From Pseudomonadota bacterium (lineage in GTDB: Bacteria; Desulfobacterota; Desulfobacteria; Desulfobacterales; RPRI01): a stretch of DNA of 39,401 nucleotides. The notes beneath the pieces are model-generated. The model made no database searches and was not told the origin of the DNA. It worked only from the letters and a program-made list of their open reading frames with translations. Location of the stretch: positions 1 through 39,401 of the forward strand of contig JAHITX010000022.1 in assembly GCA_018817425.1 (NCBI GenBank), written 5' to 3'. A program made the position numbers and the translations under genes. Below, piece after piece: positions 1-8,551 of the stretch (within the stretch, counting starts at the first letter, position 1; every line of letters starts with the position of its first letter).

Positions 1-123
1 GAGATGCAATATAAACAGAGAATAATAAAAAACATGAAAAACCGAGCTAAACAATTTGGCCTGAAACTGGTGGAAGCAGCTGATGTGGCTGGGACTGATA
101 TTGCTGTGCCATCAACAATTTAA
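1..123 (+). CDS. C-terminal fragment of an unidentified protein (cut by window edge)
   Basis: An open frame runs from base 1 to a TAA at 121-123 and encodes 40 residues, rich in Lys and Arg at first and ending in AVPSTI. The start lies outside the window. The basic KNMKNRAKQFGLKLV stretch loosely resembles the tails of some transposases, and mobile-element debris occurs elsewhere in the window, but I cannot assign a family. The stretch from 124 to 345 holds nothing I can recognise. Confidence 0.3.
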   Translation, partial: EMQYKQRIIKNMKNRAKQFGLKLVEAADVAGTDIAVPSTI

Positions 124-345
124 TTTAAAGTTTATTGGGAGTAAAAAAAACAAAATGAGATATCGGATTATTTATTCCAGAAACTACAAAACAACTTAAC
201 TTGTACAATGAGCATTATAAAAAACTTTTGCTAACAGTTTATCTTATTTTAATCAACAAATTTTTTAGATAGCAGTGTTTGTTTTTTTCATGCTGGGTTG
301 TTCTCCCTTATATTTATAAAGAGCCTTAATTTCGGGTTATACAAT

Positions 346-521
346 AGAGCCGGTTTCAAAACGCCCCATTTTGGCCGATCTTAAGCGTTGGGCTCAAATT
401 TCGCACGAAGTGACACGTAGTGAACATAAGCGCTATCCTCTAAATACTTAATGTATTCCTGTGGTTGAAATTTTTTTCCGCTTTGAGCTTGACAAAACTG
501 AAACGTTTCGAAAGTGGCTCT
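346..521 (+). repeat. Palindromic MITE-like repeat, copy 1
   Basis: The element starts AGAGCCGGTTTCAAAACG and ends with the near-inverse CGTTTCGAAAGTGGCTCT. Its two halves are imperfect inverted copies of each other, so it could fold into a long hairpin. It matches the copies at 11103-11245 (same orientation) and 4331-4474 (opposite orientation). This copy is about 33 bp longer, because its centre (about 402-445) differs from the other copies. It lies just past the 3' end of the minus-strand PilZ gene. It has no coding capacity of its own. Confidence 0.8.
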
Positions 522-532
522 TAAGGCTGTTT

Positions 533-874
533 TTATATAATATTTGCGGAAAGGAAATCTTCGAAATACTTTTGGTCTTTATCATGGATTTTGACAATAC
601 ATATTCCGATTCCTACCGTTTTATTATCATCATCTATTGCACAAAGATCAGACCAGATAATTTTACCGGAAATTTGTACAACCTCATAATCAGGGGGCGT
701 TATTTCTATTGTATATGTTTCGCCCAAATGGAGAGCTTCATCACAGTTTATTGACATGCCCCGGAAACTTATATTATTGATTTCACCCTCAACAACTTTG
801 TTGTTTATTGTAATAGTGGCAGGCCAGTTTACCTCAATCCTCTGATAATGCCTTCTGTCAACCGGGATACTCAA
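533..874 (-). CDS. PilZ domain protein (probable c-di-GMP receptor)
   Basis: This 113-residue protein is a single PilZ domain. The N-terminal arginine motif (R7, R8, R12 in RRHYQR) and the N34-x-S36-x-x-G39 motif match the RxxxR and (D/N)xSxxG signatures that bind cyclic di-GMP in this family. Beta-strand-like segments follow, with a short helix at the C-terminus. The start is TTG (872-874) with AAAGGAG about 7 nt upstream. It is monocistronic, divergent from leuS, and its 3' end abuts a palindromic repeat. It is soluble, with no signal peptide or extra output domain, so it probably acts by binding a partner protein. The target process cannot be told from the context. Confidence 0.85.
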   Translation of the reverse strand: MSIPVDRRHYQRIEVNWPATITINNKVVEGEINNISFRGMSINCDEALHLGETYTIEITPPDYEVVQISGKIIWSDLCAIDDDNKTVGIGICIVKIHDKDQKYFEDFLSANII

Positions 875-1157
875 TAGTATATCTCCTTTATTAAAGTGCC
901 AAATTGAATAGTCAATGCATATGTTTGTTTCTATATCAGATTCTTATTTTCTTTCAAGACAATTTGAGTACCCTGTCTGAATTTGGATTTTAAATGAACC
1001 CAACAATCATAAGTTAATCAAATTAATTTTCAAAAAAAAGATATGCGATCGCCCTGTTTTCGGTCTTGCTATTTATTGCTATTTATATGAAGTTATGCAA
1101 TTAGAGAAGACCATCCAAATGGTTTGATATGTATCTATTAAGGAGTTTTAATCAGTA

Positions 1158-3749
1158 ATGGAAGAAAAATATCTCCCGGAAATTATAGAAAAAAAGTGGC
1201 AGACTAAATGGGATGAATCCGGCCTGTTTAAAGTCTGCGAAGACAAAGATAAAGATAAATATTATCTTCTTGAAATGTTCCCATACCCTTCAGGGAAAAT
1301 CCATATGGGGCATGTGAGAAATTATACTATAGGCGATGTGGTCGCAAGATATAAAAGGATGAAGGGGTTTAATGTTTTGCACCCCATGGGATGGGATGCC
1401 TTTGGAATGCCCGCTGAAAATGCAGCCATAGCAAACAAAACACATCCTGCGGCATGGACTTATCAAAATATCGATTACATGCGTATGCAGTTAAAACGCA
1501 TGGGCTTTTCGTATGACTGGGACCGGGAAATTGCTACCTGCAACCCCGACTATTACAGATGGGAACAATGGCTTTTCATAAAAATGTTTGAAAGAGGGGA
1601 TGCCTACAGAAAAGAGTCTTTTGTGAACTGGTGTGATCCCTGCCAGACTGTTCTTGCAAATGAGCAGGTTGAAGCTGGCATGTGCTGGAGATGCGGCAAG
1701 CAGGTACGTCAGAAAAAGCTTTGGCAATGGTTTTTTAAAATTACAAAATATGCCGAAGATCTTCTTGTTCATTGTGATATGCTTGCCGGGTGGCCCGAAA
1801 AAGTCACTTTGATGCAAAAAAACTGGATAGGAAAAAGTATCGGAGCGCAAATAAGGTTTCCGGTTGAAAATATGGATGAAGTTATTCCGGTTTTTACCAC
1901 CAGACAGGATACGGTTTTTGGTGCTACATTTATGTGTCTTGCCCCTGAACACCCTCTTGTGACAAAGCTTTCGAAAGGCACGGCAGAAGAAAAGAAAGTA
2001 TCTGAATTCGTCGAAAGAATTTCTTTGCAGGACAGGTCGGTAAAGGCGATTGAAGGTTATGAAAAAGAAGGTGTTTTTACAGGAGCCTGGTGCATTAACC
2101 CCTTAACAGGCAGGAGAATGCCCATATATACTGCAAATTTTGCCCTTATGGAATACGGTACAGGTGCTGTAATGTCTGTTCCGGCACATGATCAGAGGGA
2201 CTTTGATTTTGCAAAAAAATATGGTCTGGATATTGTGGTTGTTGTTAAACCATGTGACAGTGACCTTGATCCGGCGTTTATGACCGAAGCCTATGTTGAT
2301 GAAGGAATAATGGTAAACTCCGGGCAATTTAACGGTTTGAATAATAAAAAAGCTCTTGATGAAATTGCTTCTTTTCTTGAACAAAAAGGTATTGGTGAAA
2401 AAACAGTCAGTTTCAGACTCAGAGACTGGGGCATTTCAAGACAGCGGTACTGGGGAACTCCTATACCTATGGTTCACTGTAAAACCTGCGGCATTGTACC
2501 TGCTGATGAAAAAGATCTTCCAATATTACTTCCTGAAGATGCCGGTCTGCTTGAAGGCGGGCAGTCTCCTCTACCTTTTCTTGATTATTTTAAAAAAACA
2601 AAATGCCCAAAATGCGGCAATAAAGATGCAGCAAGGGAAACCGATACTATGGACACCTTTGTTGAATCTTCATGGTATTTTGCGCGCTATTGCAGTCCTA
2701 AATTTGAAGATGGCCTTTTTGATAAAACAGCGGTTGATTATTGGATGCCTGTAGATCAGTATATAGGCGGAGTTGAACATGCTATTTTGCATCTTTTGTA
2801 TTCAAGATATTTTACCCGTGTTTTAAAAGATATAGGTCTTGTGGAATTCAAGGAACCTTTTACGAGACTGTTAACTCAGGGAATGGTGTGCAAAGAGTCT
2901 GTAACCTGTCCGGAACATGGCTATTTGTTTCCTGAAGAGGTGATTGGAGAAGCCGATAAACTCATATGTTCAAAATGTGGGAATGAAGTTGCAATAGGGC
3001 GGGTTGAGAAAATGTCCAAGTCAAAGAAAAATGTTATCGATCCAAACTTGCTGCTTGAAAGATACGGAGCCGATACAACCAGACTTTTTTGCCTTTTTGC
3101 TGCTCCTCCCGAACGCGATCTTGAATGGAGCGAACAGGGAGTTGACGGCGGATACCGGTTTTTGACGCGTGTATGGCGGCTTGTAAATACCTGGGTTGAT
3201 ATAATTAAGCATATAGAACCATTTAACGCAGACCCCGGACTTCTCGAAGGAGATTTAAAGGAACTATACCAGAAGACACATCAGACAATTTCAAAAGTTA
3301 CAAACGATATTGAAAACAGGTTTCATTTTAACACGGCAATCAGCGGAGTAATGGAACTTGTTAATATGATGTATTCCATGGGAACCATCAAAGTCTCTTC
3401 CGAAAAAGCAGGTGTAATCAGGTTCGCTATAGAATCGACTGTTTTATTATTATCACCCATTATTCCTCATTTTTCAGAAGAGCTTTGGGAAGCTCTTGGT
3501 TATAAGACAAGCGTATTTCTTGCAAAATGGCCGGTTTACAGAGAAGATGCGCTTTTAAAAGATGAAGTTTTAATTGTTGTTCAGGTTAACGGAAAGCTTA
3601 GAGGAAAATTTTCCATAAGTTCCGATGCAAATGATGATGCGATCAAGGAAAAAGCCTTGTCCGATGAAAATGCCATAAAATTTATCGGTAATAAAAAGAT
3701 AAAAAAAATAATAGTTGTTAAGCAAAAACTTGTTAATATCGTTATATAA
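1158..3749 (+). CDS. leuS: Leucyl-tRNA synthetase
   Basis: This 863-residue class I aminoacyl-tRNA synthetase charges tRNA-Leu in the cytoplasm. The catalytic signature is PYPSG at 42-46 followed by HMGH at 49-52 (the HIGH motif). KMSKS is at 618-622. The CP1 editing domain is present, with the threonine-containing TTRQDTVFG motif near residue 247. Cysteine pairs (CxxC near 443 and 480, and a further zinc-ribbon-like pair before KMSKS) are typical of bacterial LeuRS. The length is normal for the family. ATG at 1158 has AAGGAG at 1140-1145. The lptE gene follows immediately. Confidence 0.98.
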   Translation: MEEKYLPEIIEKKWQTKWDESGLFKVCEDKDKDKYYLLEMFPYPSGKIHMGHVRNYTIGDVVARYKRMKGFNVLHPMGWDAFGMPAENAAIANKTHPAAWTYQNIDYMRMQLKRMGFSYDWDREIATCNPDYYRWEQWLFIKMFERGDAYRKESFVNWCDPCQTVLANEQVEAGMCWRCGKQVRQKKLWQWFFKITKYAEDLLVHCDMLAGWPEKVTLMQKNWIGKSIGAQIRFPVENMDEVIPVFTTRQDTVFGATFMCLAPEHPLVTKLSKGTAEEKKVSEFVERISLQDRSVKAIEGYEKEGVFTGAWCINPLTGRRMPIYTANFALMEYGTGAVMSVPAHDQRDFDFAKKYGLDIVVVVKPCDSDLDPAFMTEAYVDEGIMVNSGQFNGLNNKKALDEIASFLEQKGIGEKTVSFRLRDWGISRQRYWGTPIPMVHCKTCGIVPADEKDLPILLPEDAGLLEGGQSPLPFLDYFKKTKCPKCGNKDAARETDTMDTFVESSWYFARYCSPKFEDGLFDKTAVDYWMPVDQYIGGVEHAILHLLYSRYFTRVLKDIGLVEFKEPFTRLLTQGMVCKESVTCPEHGYLFPEEVIGEADKLICSKCGNEVAIGRVEKMSKSKKNVIDPNLLLERYGADTTRLFCLFAAPPERDLEWSEQGVDGGYRFLTRVWRLVNTWVDIIKHIEPFNADPGLLEGDLKELYQKTHQTISKVTNDIENRFHFNTAISGVMELVNMMYSMGTIKVSSEKAGVIRFAIESTVLLLSPIIPHFSEELWEALGYKTSVFLAKWPVYREDALLKDEVLIVVQVNGKLRGKFSISSDANDDAIKEKALSDENAIKFIGNKKIKKIIVVKQKLVNIVI

Positions 3750-3765
3750 ATTTAAAGGAGAAACT

Positions 3766-4278
3766 TTGATAAAAACACGCCTATTGATATTAATTACAGC
3801 TATTGCAGGTTTATTTTTTTATAGTTGCGGGTACAAATTTGCCGGAAGCGGTGAATTGCCGGCATCTGTTCAAAAGGTGACAGTTTTAGTTCTTGAGAAT
3901 AAAACCGCAGAAAGCGGAATTGAAAACATAATTACAAACGATATTATCTACGAGTTCACAAGACATGGTAAAACTGTTGCAAAGAAAGATGAAGCGGACG
4001 CATTCTTATACGGAACTGTAGAAACTGCAAGCGATGTGGCGATTTCACGCAGCAGTACCATAACTTCTCTTGAAAGACGGGTTGTAGTTGTTATCAGTTT
4101 AAAACTAAAAAGCAAAGACGGCAATATTATCTGGACAGGCTCAAATATTTCAGATGACCAGGCATTTACCGTGTTATCTGACAAGCTTGCTACTGAAAAT
4201 GAAATGCGTAAGGCAATTGAGATTCTTTCAAAAAGACTTGCAGAAAAAGTATACAATAAGCTAACGGATAATTTTTAG
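3766..4278 (+). CDS. lptE: LPS-assembly lipoprotein LptE
   Basis: This is an outer-membrane lipoprotein that plugs LptD and helps insert lipopolysaccharide. The protein has a basic N-terminus, a hydrophobic stretch and Cys followed by GYKFAGSG, the typical CGYxxxG start of mature LptE. The remainder matches the LptE fold: a strand with VTVLVLENKT, then helices, then a C-terminal helix rich in Lys and Glu. I chose TTG at 3766 because AAAGGAG lies at 3754-3760. A longer frame from an ATG at 3715 overlaps leuS and puts extra residues before the signal peptide. The leuS-lptE order is common, although holA, often next in such clusters, is absent here. Confidence 0.85.
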   Translation: MIKTRLLILITAIAGLFFYSCGYKFAGSGELPASVQKVTVLVLENKTAESGIENIITNDIIYEFTRHGKTVAKKDEADAFLYGTVETASDVAISRSSTITSLERRVVVVISLKLKSKDGNIIWTGSNISDDQAFTVLSDKLATENEMRKAIEILSKRLAEKVYNKLTDNF

Positions 4279-4330
4279 ATTATATGAATTTTAAGCAGGT
4301 TATGCATGCCAACAAAATATTTAAATATAA

Positions 4331-4474
4331 AGAGCCGGTTTCAAAACGTTTCAGTTTGGTCAAGCTCAAGGCGGGCGAAAATTTTAACCGCAGGAATACA
4401 TAGCGTATTTCGAGGCTTAAAATTTGAGCCCAACGCAGAGATCGGCCAAAATGGGGCGTTTTGTAATTGGCTCT
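4331..4474 (-). repeat. Palindromic MITE-like repeat, copy 2
   Basis: This 144-bp copy is in the opposite orientation to copies 1 and 3. On the plus strand it starts AGAGCCGGTTTCAAAACG and ends CGTTTTGTAATTGGCTCT. It lies between the convergent ends of lptE and rpsT. In length and content it is closest to the reverse complement of copy 3. The rest of the 4279-4590 gap holds only the hairpin at 4551-4580. Confidence 0.8.
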
Positions 4475-4550
4475 AAAGCCATTGTCTTAAGGCCGAAGGC
4501 AAATAAGTCACAGCCTGGGAAAAAATAGTATTGTTTGGTTTTATTTGAAA

Positions 4551-4580
4551 CGGCGGGAGAGACAAGACTTTTTCCCGCCG
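4551..4580. terminator. Hairpin terminator between lptE and rpsT
   Basis: An 8-bp perfect GC-rich stem pairs CGGCGGGA (4551-4558) with TCCCGCCG (4573-4580). On the plus strand it is followed by AACA and then eight Ts, which suits the end of leuS-lptE. On the minus strand it directly follows the rpsT stop codon but has only a weak T tract. It may serve both genes. Confidence 0.6.
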
Positions 4581-4590
4581 AACATTTTTT

Positions 4591-4851
4591 TTACGAAGGG
4601 ATAAGTTTTGACAGGCGGGATATTTTACGGGCGGCGGTTCTTTTATGTATCACACCTTTTTTTGCCGCTTTATCGATAATAGACTTTGCGGTGTTCAGTT
4701 CTTTTGATAAAGATTCTTTGTTTTCATTATTGCTTGCAGTTGCTCTGATATCTTTTACGACATTTTTTATTCTTGTTTTTGTAGATTTATTGCGCAAGCG
4801 TCTGATTTCATCTTGCCGTACACGTTTTAAAGCAGATTTATGATTGGCCAA
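4591..4851 (-). CDS. rpsT: 30S ribosomal protein S20
   Basis: This 86-residue, highly basic protein starts MANHKSALKRVRQ and carries the KGVIHKRTAARKISRL C-terminus typical of S20. It binds 16S rRNA during early 30S assembly. The start codon is TTG (4849-4851), with AAGGAG upstream. A UUG start is also known for E. coli rpsT, where it contributes to translational feedback by S20. It is transcribed alone on the minus strand from a strong promoter at 4890-4918. Confidence 0.97.
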   Translation of the reverse strand: MANHKSALKRVRQDEIRRLRNKSTKTRIKNVVKDIRATASNNENKESLSKELNTAKSIIDKAAKKGVIHKRTAARKISRLSKLIPS

Positions 4852-4889
4852 ATTTATGACTCCTTTTGTTAGTTTTTTTTAGAGCGCAT

Positions 4890-4918
4890 TTTATACAAAA
4901 TGAGCTATTATCTGTCAA
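4890..4918 (-). promoter_or_regulatory. Sigma70-type promoter of rpsT
   Basis: On the minus strand a perfect TTGACA (4918-4913) is separated by exactly 17 nt from TATAAA (4895-4890). This lies about 40 nt upstream of the rpsT start codon. It is one of the best housekeeping promoter matches in the window. Confidence 0.75.
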
Positions 4919-5066
4919 GTAATATTAACTTAAATATAGATGATTTTGCAATATGTTTATACATTTTAATCAAGATAATCCAAAATATATTATATTTATT
5001 GCAATAACACCTTATTTAAAAATCAAATTTAATTTTATAACTTTGATAAGTTAGATGAGGATATTT

Positions 5067-6647
5067 ATGCCTGGGGCGGAAAAAATCCGGGTAACAAAAG
5101 CAGCCGTGCTTGTGGGTGGAGCAACACTGCTTAGTCGTATACTTGGTTTCGTACGAGATATTGTAATTGCATGGTTTTTTGGTGCGGGGCTATATTCAGA
5201 TGCATTTCTTGTTGCTTTCAGAATACCAAACCTATTTCGGCGGCTTTTTGCCGAAGGTTCTTTGAGCATTGCTTTCATACCTGTTTTTGCAGACTATCTT
5301 GTTAAAGAAGGAAAAGAGGAAGCCAACAATCTTGCCGGATCGGCAGTGCGTCTTTTATCTGCTATCCTCATTGTTATTACAGTATTAGGGATTATATTTT
5401 CACCTTTGGTTGTCAGGCTTATTGCACCTGGGTTTGCCGATTTCACCGAAAAATTCGCACTTACCGTATCTCTTACCCGTATAATGTTTCCATACGTTTA
5501 TTTAATATGCCTTTTAGGACTTTTTATGGGTATTTTAAATGTGCTGGGACATTTTGCAGCTCCGGCTTTTGCACCTTCCATATTAAATATTTCAATGATA
5601 ACAGCTGTCTTATTTGTTTCTCCTTTTACAGGTGAACCGATAAAAGTGCTTGCCGCCGGGGTGGTTGCCGGAGGGGTTTTGCAGCTTTTGATTCAAGTCC
5701 CTTTTCTTATAAAAAATGGCATATATTTCCGGAGAAAAGTAAAAATATTTCATCCCGGCCTCAAAAAGGTCGGAATTCTTATGCTGCCTGCAATATTCGG
5801 TGGTGCCGTTTACCAGATAAATATGTTTGTCAGTACTCTGCTGGCATCATTTTTGCCCGAAGGAAGTATTTCATATTTGTATTATGCTGACCGTCTTGTT
5901 CAGTTTCCTTTAGGGCTTTTTGCAATTTCCGTCGCTACGGCAATATTTCCGGCTCTTTCCAGACAAGCTTCTGAAAATGATATGAATGCTCTCAAAGAAA
6001 CCTTTGACTATTCTATCAGAATGGTAATGTTTATTACATTTCCCTGTATGATCGGCCTTATTGTATTAAGAGAACCCATTGTAGTTCTGCTTTTTAAAAG
6101 AGGAGAATTTGATATTCAAACCGCCAAAATGACTGCTCAGGCTCTGTTATACTATAGTATCGGATTATGGGCCTTTGCATCAGTAAAAATTACGGTTCCG
6201 GTTTTTTATGCATTAAAAGATACAAAAACTCCGGTAATAGCAGCATTAATATCTTTTCTGGCAAATATTGCCTTAAGTCTTTTACTGATGAAACCTCTCA
6301 AGCATGGAGGACTTGCGCTGGCAAACTCGCTATCCGCGATGTTGAATATTATACTTCTTCTCCGGGCACTTAATATTAAAATCGGTTATTTGGAGTGGGG
6401 TGGCAAGTTGATTGAGTCAGCCTTAAAGGCTGCCGCTTGTTCACTTCTTATGGGGGGAGCTGTCTGGTATATGAGCTCTTTAGTTATAACATATGAAAAT
6501 ATTTCTTTCGGTGTTTTGCTATTAAGTGTATCCTGTTGTTTGTTAGCCGGCATAGTTTTATATGGCTTTTTATCATATTTAGCAAAAAGTTCTGAGATTA
6601 AAAGCCTCATGGCTTTGCCCGGAAGGAGCATGAATAAAGTTGAGTAG
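5067..6647 (+). CDS. murJ: MurJ lipid II flippase (first copy)
   Basis: This is a polytopic inner-membrane protein of the MOP superfamily that flips lipid II for peptidoglycan synthesis. The N-terminus has the MurJ signature SRILGFVRD, then SDAFLVAFRIPNLFRRLFAEGSLSIAFIPVF. About 14 hydrophobic segments follow, including PLGLFAISVATAIFPALSR. The frame is open from ATG 5055, but ATG 5067 has the better ribosome site (GATGAGG at 5054-5060, 6 nt away), so I chose it, giving about 526 residues. An ftsB-like gene overlaps its 3' end, which fits a cell-wall and division role. A second, diverged paralogue lies at 8552-10168. Confidence 0.93.
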   Translation: MPGAEKIRVTKAAVLVGGATLLSRILGFVRDIVIAWFFGAGLYSDAFLVAFRIPNLFRRLFAEGSLSIAFIPVFADYLVKEGKEEANNLAGSAVRLLSAILIVITVLGIIFSPLVVRLIAPGFADFTEKFALTVSLTRIMFPYVYLICLLGLFMGILNVLGHFAAPAFAPSILNISMITAVLFVSPFTGEPIKVLAAGVVAGGVLQLLIQVPFLIKNGIYFRRKVKIFHPGLKKVGILMLPAIFGGAVYQINMFVSTLLASFLPEGSISYLYYADRLVQFPLGLFAISVATAIFPALSRQASENDMNALKETFDYSIRMVMFITFPCMIGLIVLREPIVVLLFKRGEFDIQTAKMTAQALLYYSIGLWAFASVKITVPVFYALKDTKTPVIAALISFLANIALSLLLMKPLKHGGLALANSLSAMLNIILLLRALNIKIGYLEWGGKLIESALKAAACSLLMGGAVWYMSSLVITYENISFGVLLLSVSCCLLAGIVLYGFLSYLAKSSEIKSLMALPGRSMNKVE

Positions 6648-6945
6648 AAAGCATAAAATATTACTGGGTATAGGAATAGGGGTTGTTTTTTCATTGTTTT
6701 TGCTGATAATTTTTGGAAACAATGCCATGCTTGAATTAAACCAGCTTAAAGAAGAGCGGGATAACATTATTGAGAGAAATAAAGAACTGGCTCTGAATAA
6801 TAATTCAATGTATAATGAAATTAAGCGCCTGAAGGATGACCCTGAATATATTGAAAATATAGCAAGGCGGGAATTAGGTATGATAAAAAAAAATGAAATT
6901 ATATTACAATTTAAGGATAAAAAAGAAGTCGCCATTGAAAAATAA
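6640..6945 (+). CDS. ftsB: FtsB/DivIC-like septum formation initiator
   Basis: This 101-residue bitopic protein has a short basic N-terminus, one membrane segment (about residues 8-27) and a coiled coil (about 30-68, with LNQLKEERDNI and NKELALNN heptads). It ends with the DPEYIENIARRELGMIKKNE motif seen in the FtsB/DivIC family. Such proteins join FtsL and FtsQ in the divisome. The start is TTG at 6640, overlapping the murJ stop by 8 bp, with GGAAGGAG at 6621-6628, so translation is probably coupled to murJ. The exact ftsB versus divIC name is uncertain. Confidence 0.82.
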   Translation: MSRKHKILLGIGIGVVFSLFLLIIFGNNAMLELNQLKEERDNIIERNKELALNNNSMYNEIKRLKDDPEYIENIARRELGMIKKNEIILQFKDKKEVAIEK

Positions 6946-7007
6946 AAACAAAAATTTCCTATATGATATCAACTTACATATAATAATAATTTTGAAAGAA
7001 GATAATA

Positions 7008-7289
7008 ATGGCTGATGACAATACTTTTAATACTGTTACTATGGCCGGCATATATACCAAACAAGGCTTGTACGATAAAGCAGCCGCAATTTATAATAAA
7101 TTATTGGAACAGAACCCGGATAGAGATGATCTTGTTGAGGCCCTTTCCGAACTCGATAACATGAGGGCAGAGGTTAATAATGATTTCAAAAAACGACTTA
7201 TTCCGTTATTCAGAGAATGGTTTGACCTCATGTTATGCAATAACAGAATAAAATTATTAGAAAGGCTTAAGAATAGTCGAAAACCTTAA
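7008..7289 (+). CDS. Small TPR-like protein
   Basis: This 93-residue protein contains one clear tetratricopeptide unit at about residues 12-45 (AGIYTKQGLYDKAAAIYNKL, then LEQNPDRDDL). An amphipathic helical tail follows, ending in LIPLFREWFDLMLCNN. There is no signal peptide or membrane segment, so it should be cytosolic and mediate protein contacts. It sits between the ftsB-like gene and yqgE in the same direction. I do not recognise a named family and cannot name a partner. Confidence 0.7.
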   Translation: MADDNTFNTVTMAGIYTKQGLYDKAAAIYNKLLEQNPDRDDLVEALSELDNMRAEVNNDFKKRLIPLFREWFDLMLCNNRIKLLERLKNSRKP

Positions 7290-7335
7290 AATAATGAGTG
7301 ACGCTTCCAGTAATATAGCTGCATAAGGATTTTAT

Positions 7336-7923
7336 ATGGAGTATGATTCAAACGAAATAAGCAATCAATCGTTTTTTCTTAAAGGGCAGTTTCTTTTTGC
7401 TATGCCTGATATGGCAGACCCGAATTTTTCTAAAACGGTAACCTGTATTTCCGAACATACGCAGGAAGGTGCTTTAGGTATAGTAATAAACAGAATAAGT
7501 TCTTCTATCACCGCAAAAGATATTTTCGATGAGCTTAAAATAGAATACATTACAGGTGCGGAACTAATCCCTGTTTATATTGGCGGTCCTGTTAATACTG
7601 GCGAGATATTTATTCTTCACTGTCAGCCTTTTGAGTCGGAAAGCTGTTTTATGATCACACCATTTCTTGGCATGAGCAATACAATGGACATGATTACTGC
7701 TATTGCTAATGGTAAAGGGCCCGAGTCTTATATTATTGCTCTCGGATGTGCTGGGTGGGGCCCCGGACAACTTGAATATGAAATAAAGGAAAACGCATGG
7801 CTGACCTGTAGCGTGTCTGAGGATATTCTTTTCAATACCGCAGTTGACGCCAGGTGGGATAAGACAGCAGAAAAAATGGGAATAAACCCAGCGCTGCTTT
7901 CAGTTACGGCAGGTCATGCTTGA
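7336..7923 (+). CDS. yqgE: YqgE/AlgH family protein
   Basis: This 195-residue protein matches the DUF179 (YqgE/AlgH) family. It begins LKGQFLFAMPDMADPNFSKTV, continues with EGALGIVINR and VYIGGPV, and has the C-terminal GCAGWGPGQLEYEI motif. The structures known for this family form a compact alpha/beta fold of unclear biochemical role; AlgH was first linked to transcription of alginate genes in Pseudomonas. ATG at 7336 has AAGGA upstream. The length is normal. Confidence 0.93.
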   Translation: MEYDSNEISNQSFFLKGQFLFAMPDMADPNFSKTVTCISEHTQEGALGIVINRISSSITAKDIFDELKIEYITGAELIPVYIGGPVNTGEIFILHCQPFESESCFMITPFLGMSNTMDMITAIANGKGPESYIIALGCAGWGPGQLEYEIKENAWLTCSVSEDILFNTAVDARWDKTAEKMGINPALLSVTAGHA

Positions 7924-7966
7924 TTTGGTTTAATTTGGAAAACATAACAGGACAAGGATGATATAG

Positions 7967-8527
7967 ATGAAAAAACCTATCTTTATACTATTTGCATTTA
8001 TTATTACTGCATGTGTTTTATTGTCTGCCGGGTTTGTTTTGAATGTATCGGCACAAGGGCCAAGTGTTGATGTGCATATTTCTCTTCCTCCTCCGCCGCG
8101 TATATTTATAAAACCACCTGAAATACTTGTAATCCCCGGGTCACCTGTTGTTGTTGCTCCCCATCCTGAAGTAGATATTTTCTTTTATGGTGATTACTGG
8201 TGGTCTCCCCGCGGGGATCGTTGGTACCGTTCAAACAAGTACGATGGCCCCTGGAAAGAAATGAAACACCGCTATGTTCCTGAATATGTGCGTGGCGTTC
8301 CAAGAAATTATCGCTCAGTCTATAAGCATGAACATCGTATGCCATACGGACAGTGGAAAAAGCAAAGAAAACATTGGAAAAAAGAGAACTACAAAACAAA
8401 AAAAGAAGTCAAAGCGAAAGATTATAGAAAAGAAACCAAGCATAAAGAACGAAAAAATGAAACAAGAGAAGAAAGACCGGAAGATAGAAGAGAAGATGGG
8501 CATGGCCGTGGGCACGGCAAGAAATAG
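7967..8527 (+). CDS. Secreted protein with aromatic-Pro core and very basic C-terminal tail
   Basis: The 186-residue product has a signal peptide (about residues 1-30, ending LNVSAQG). A proline-rich segment follows (SLPPPPRIFIKPPEIL), then an aromatic motif, YWWSPRGDRWYRS with YDGPW. From about residue 110 the protein is almost entirely Lys, Arg, Glu and His, ending GHGRGHGKK. It is expected in the periplasm or outside the cell. The W/Y-rich part resembles short aromatic repeats of uncharacterised envelope proteins. The tail could bind nucleic acid, anionic polymers or metals, which is inference only. I do not recognise a named family. Confidence 0.75.
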   Translation: MKKPIFILFAFIITACVLLSAGFVLNVSAQGPSVDVHISLPPPPRIFIKPPEILVIPGSPVVVAPHPEVDIFFYGDYWWSPRGDRWYRSNKYDGPWKEMKHRYVPEYVRGVPRNYRSVYKHEHRMPYGQWKKQRKHWKKENYKTKKEVKAKDYRKETKHKERKNETREERPEDRREDGHGRGHGKK

Positions 8528-8551
8528 AATTAACCCGAATATATAAAGCAT

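Noticed and set aside
461-754. Plus-strand open frame over the repeat and PilZ gene
   Set aside because: It is antisense to the PilZ gene, crosses a repeat boundary and has no ribosome site.
2356-2754. Plus-strand open frame of 132 codons inside leuS
   Set aside because: It is an alternative frame within the conserved leuS coding region with no start signal.
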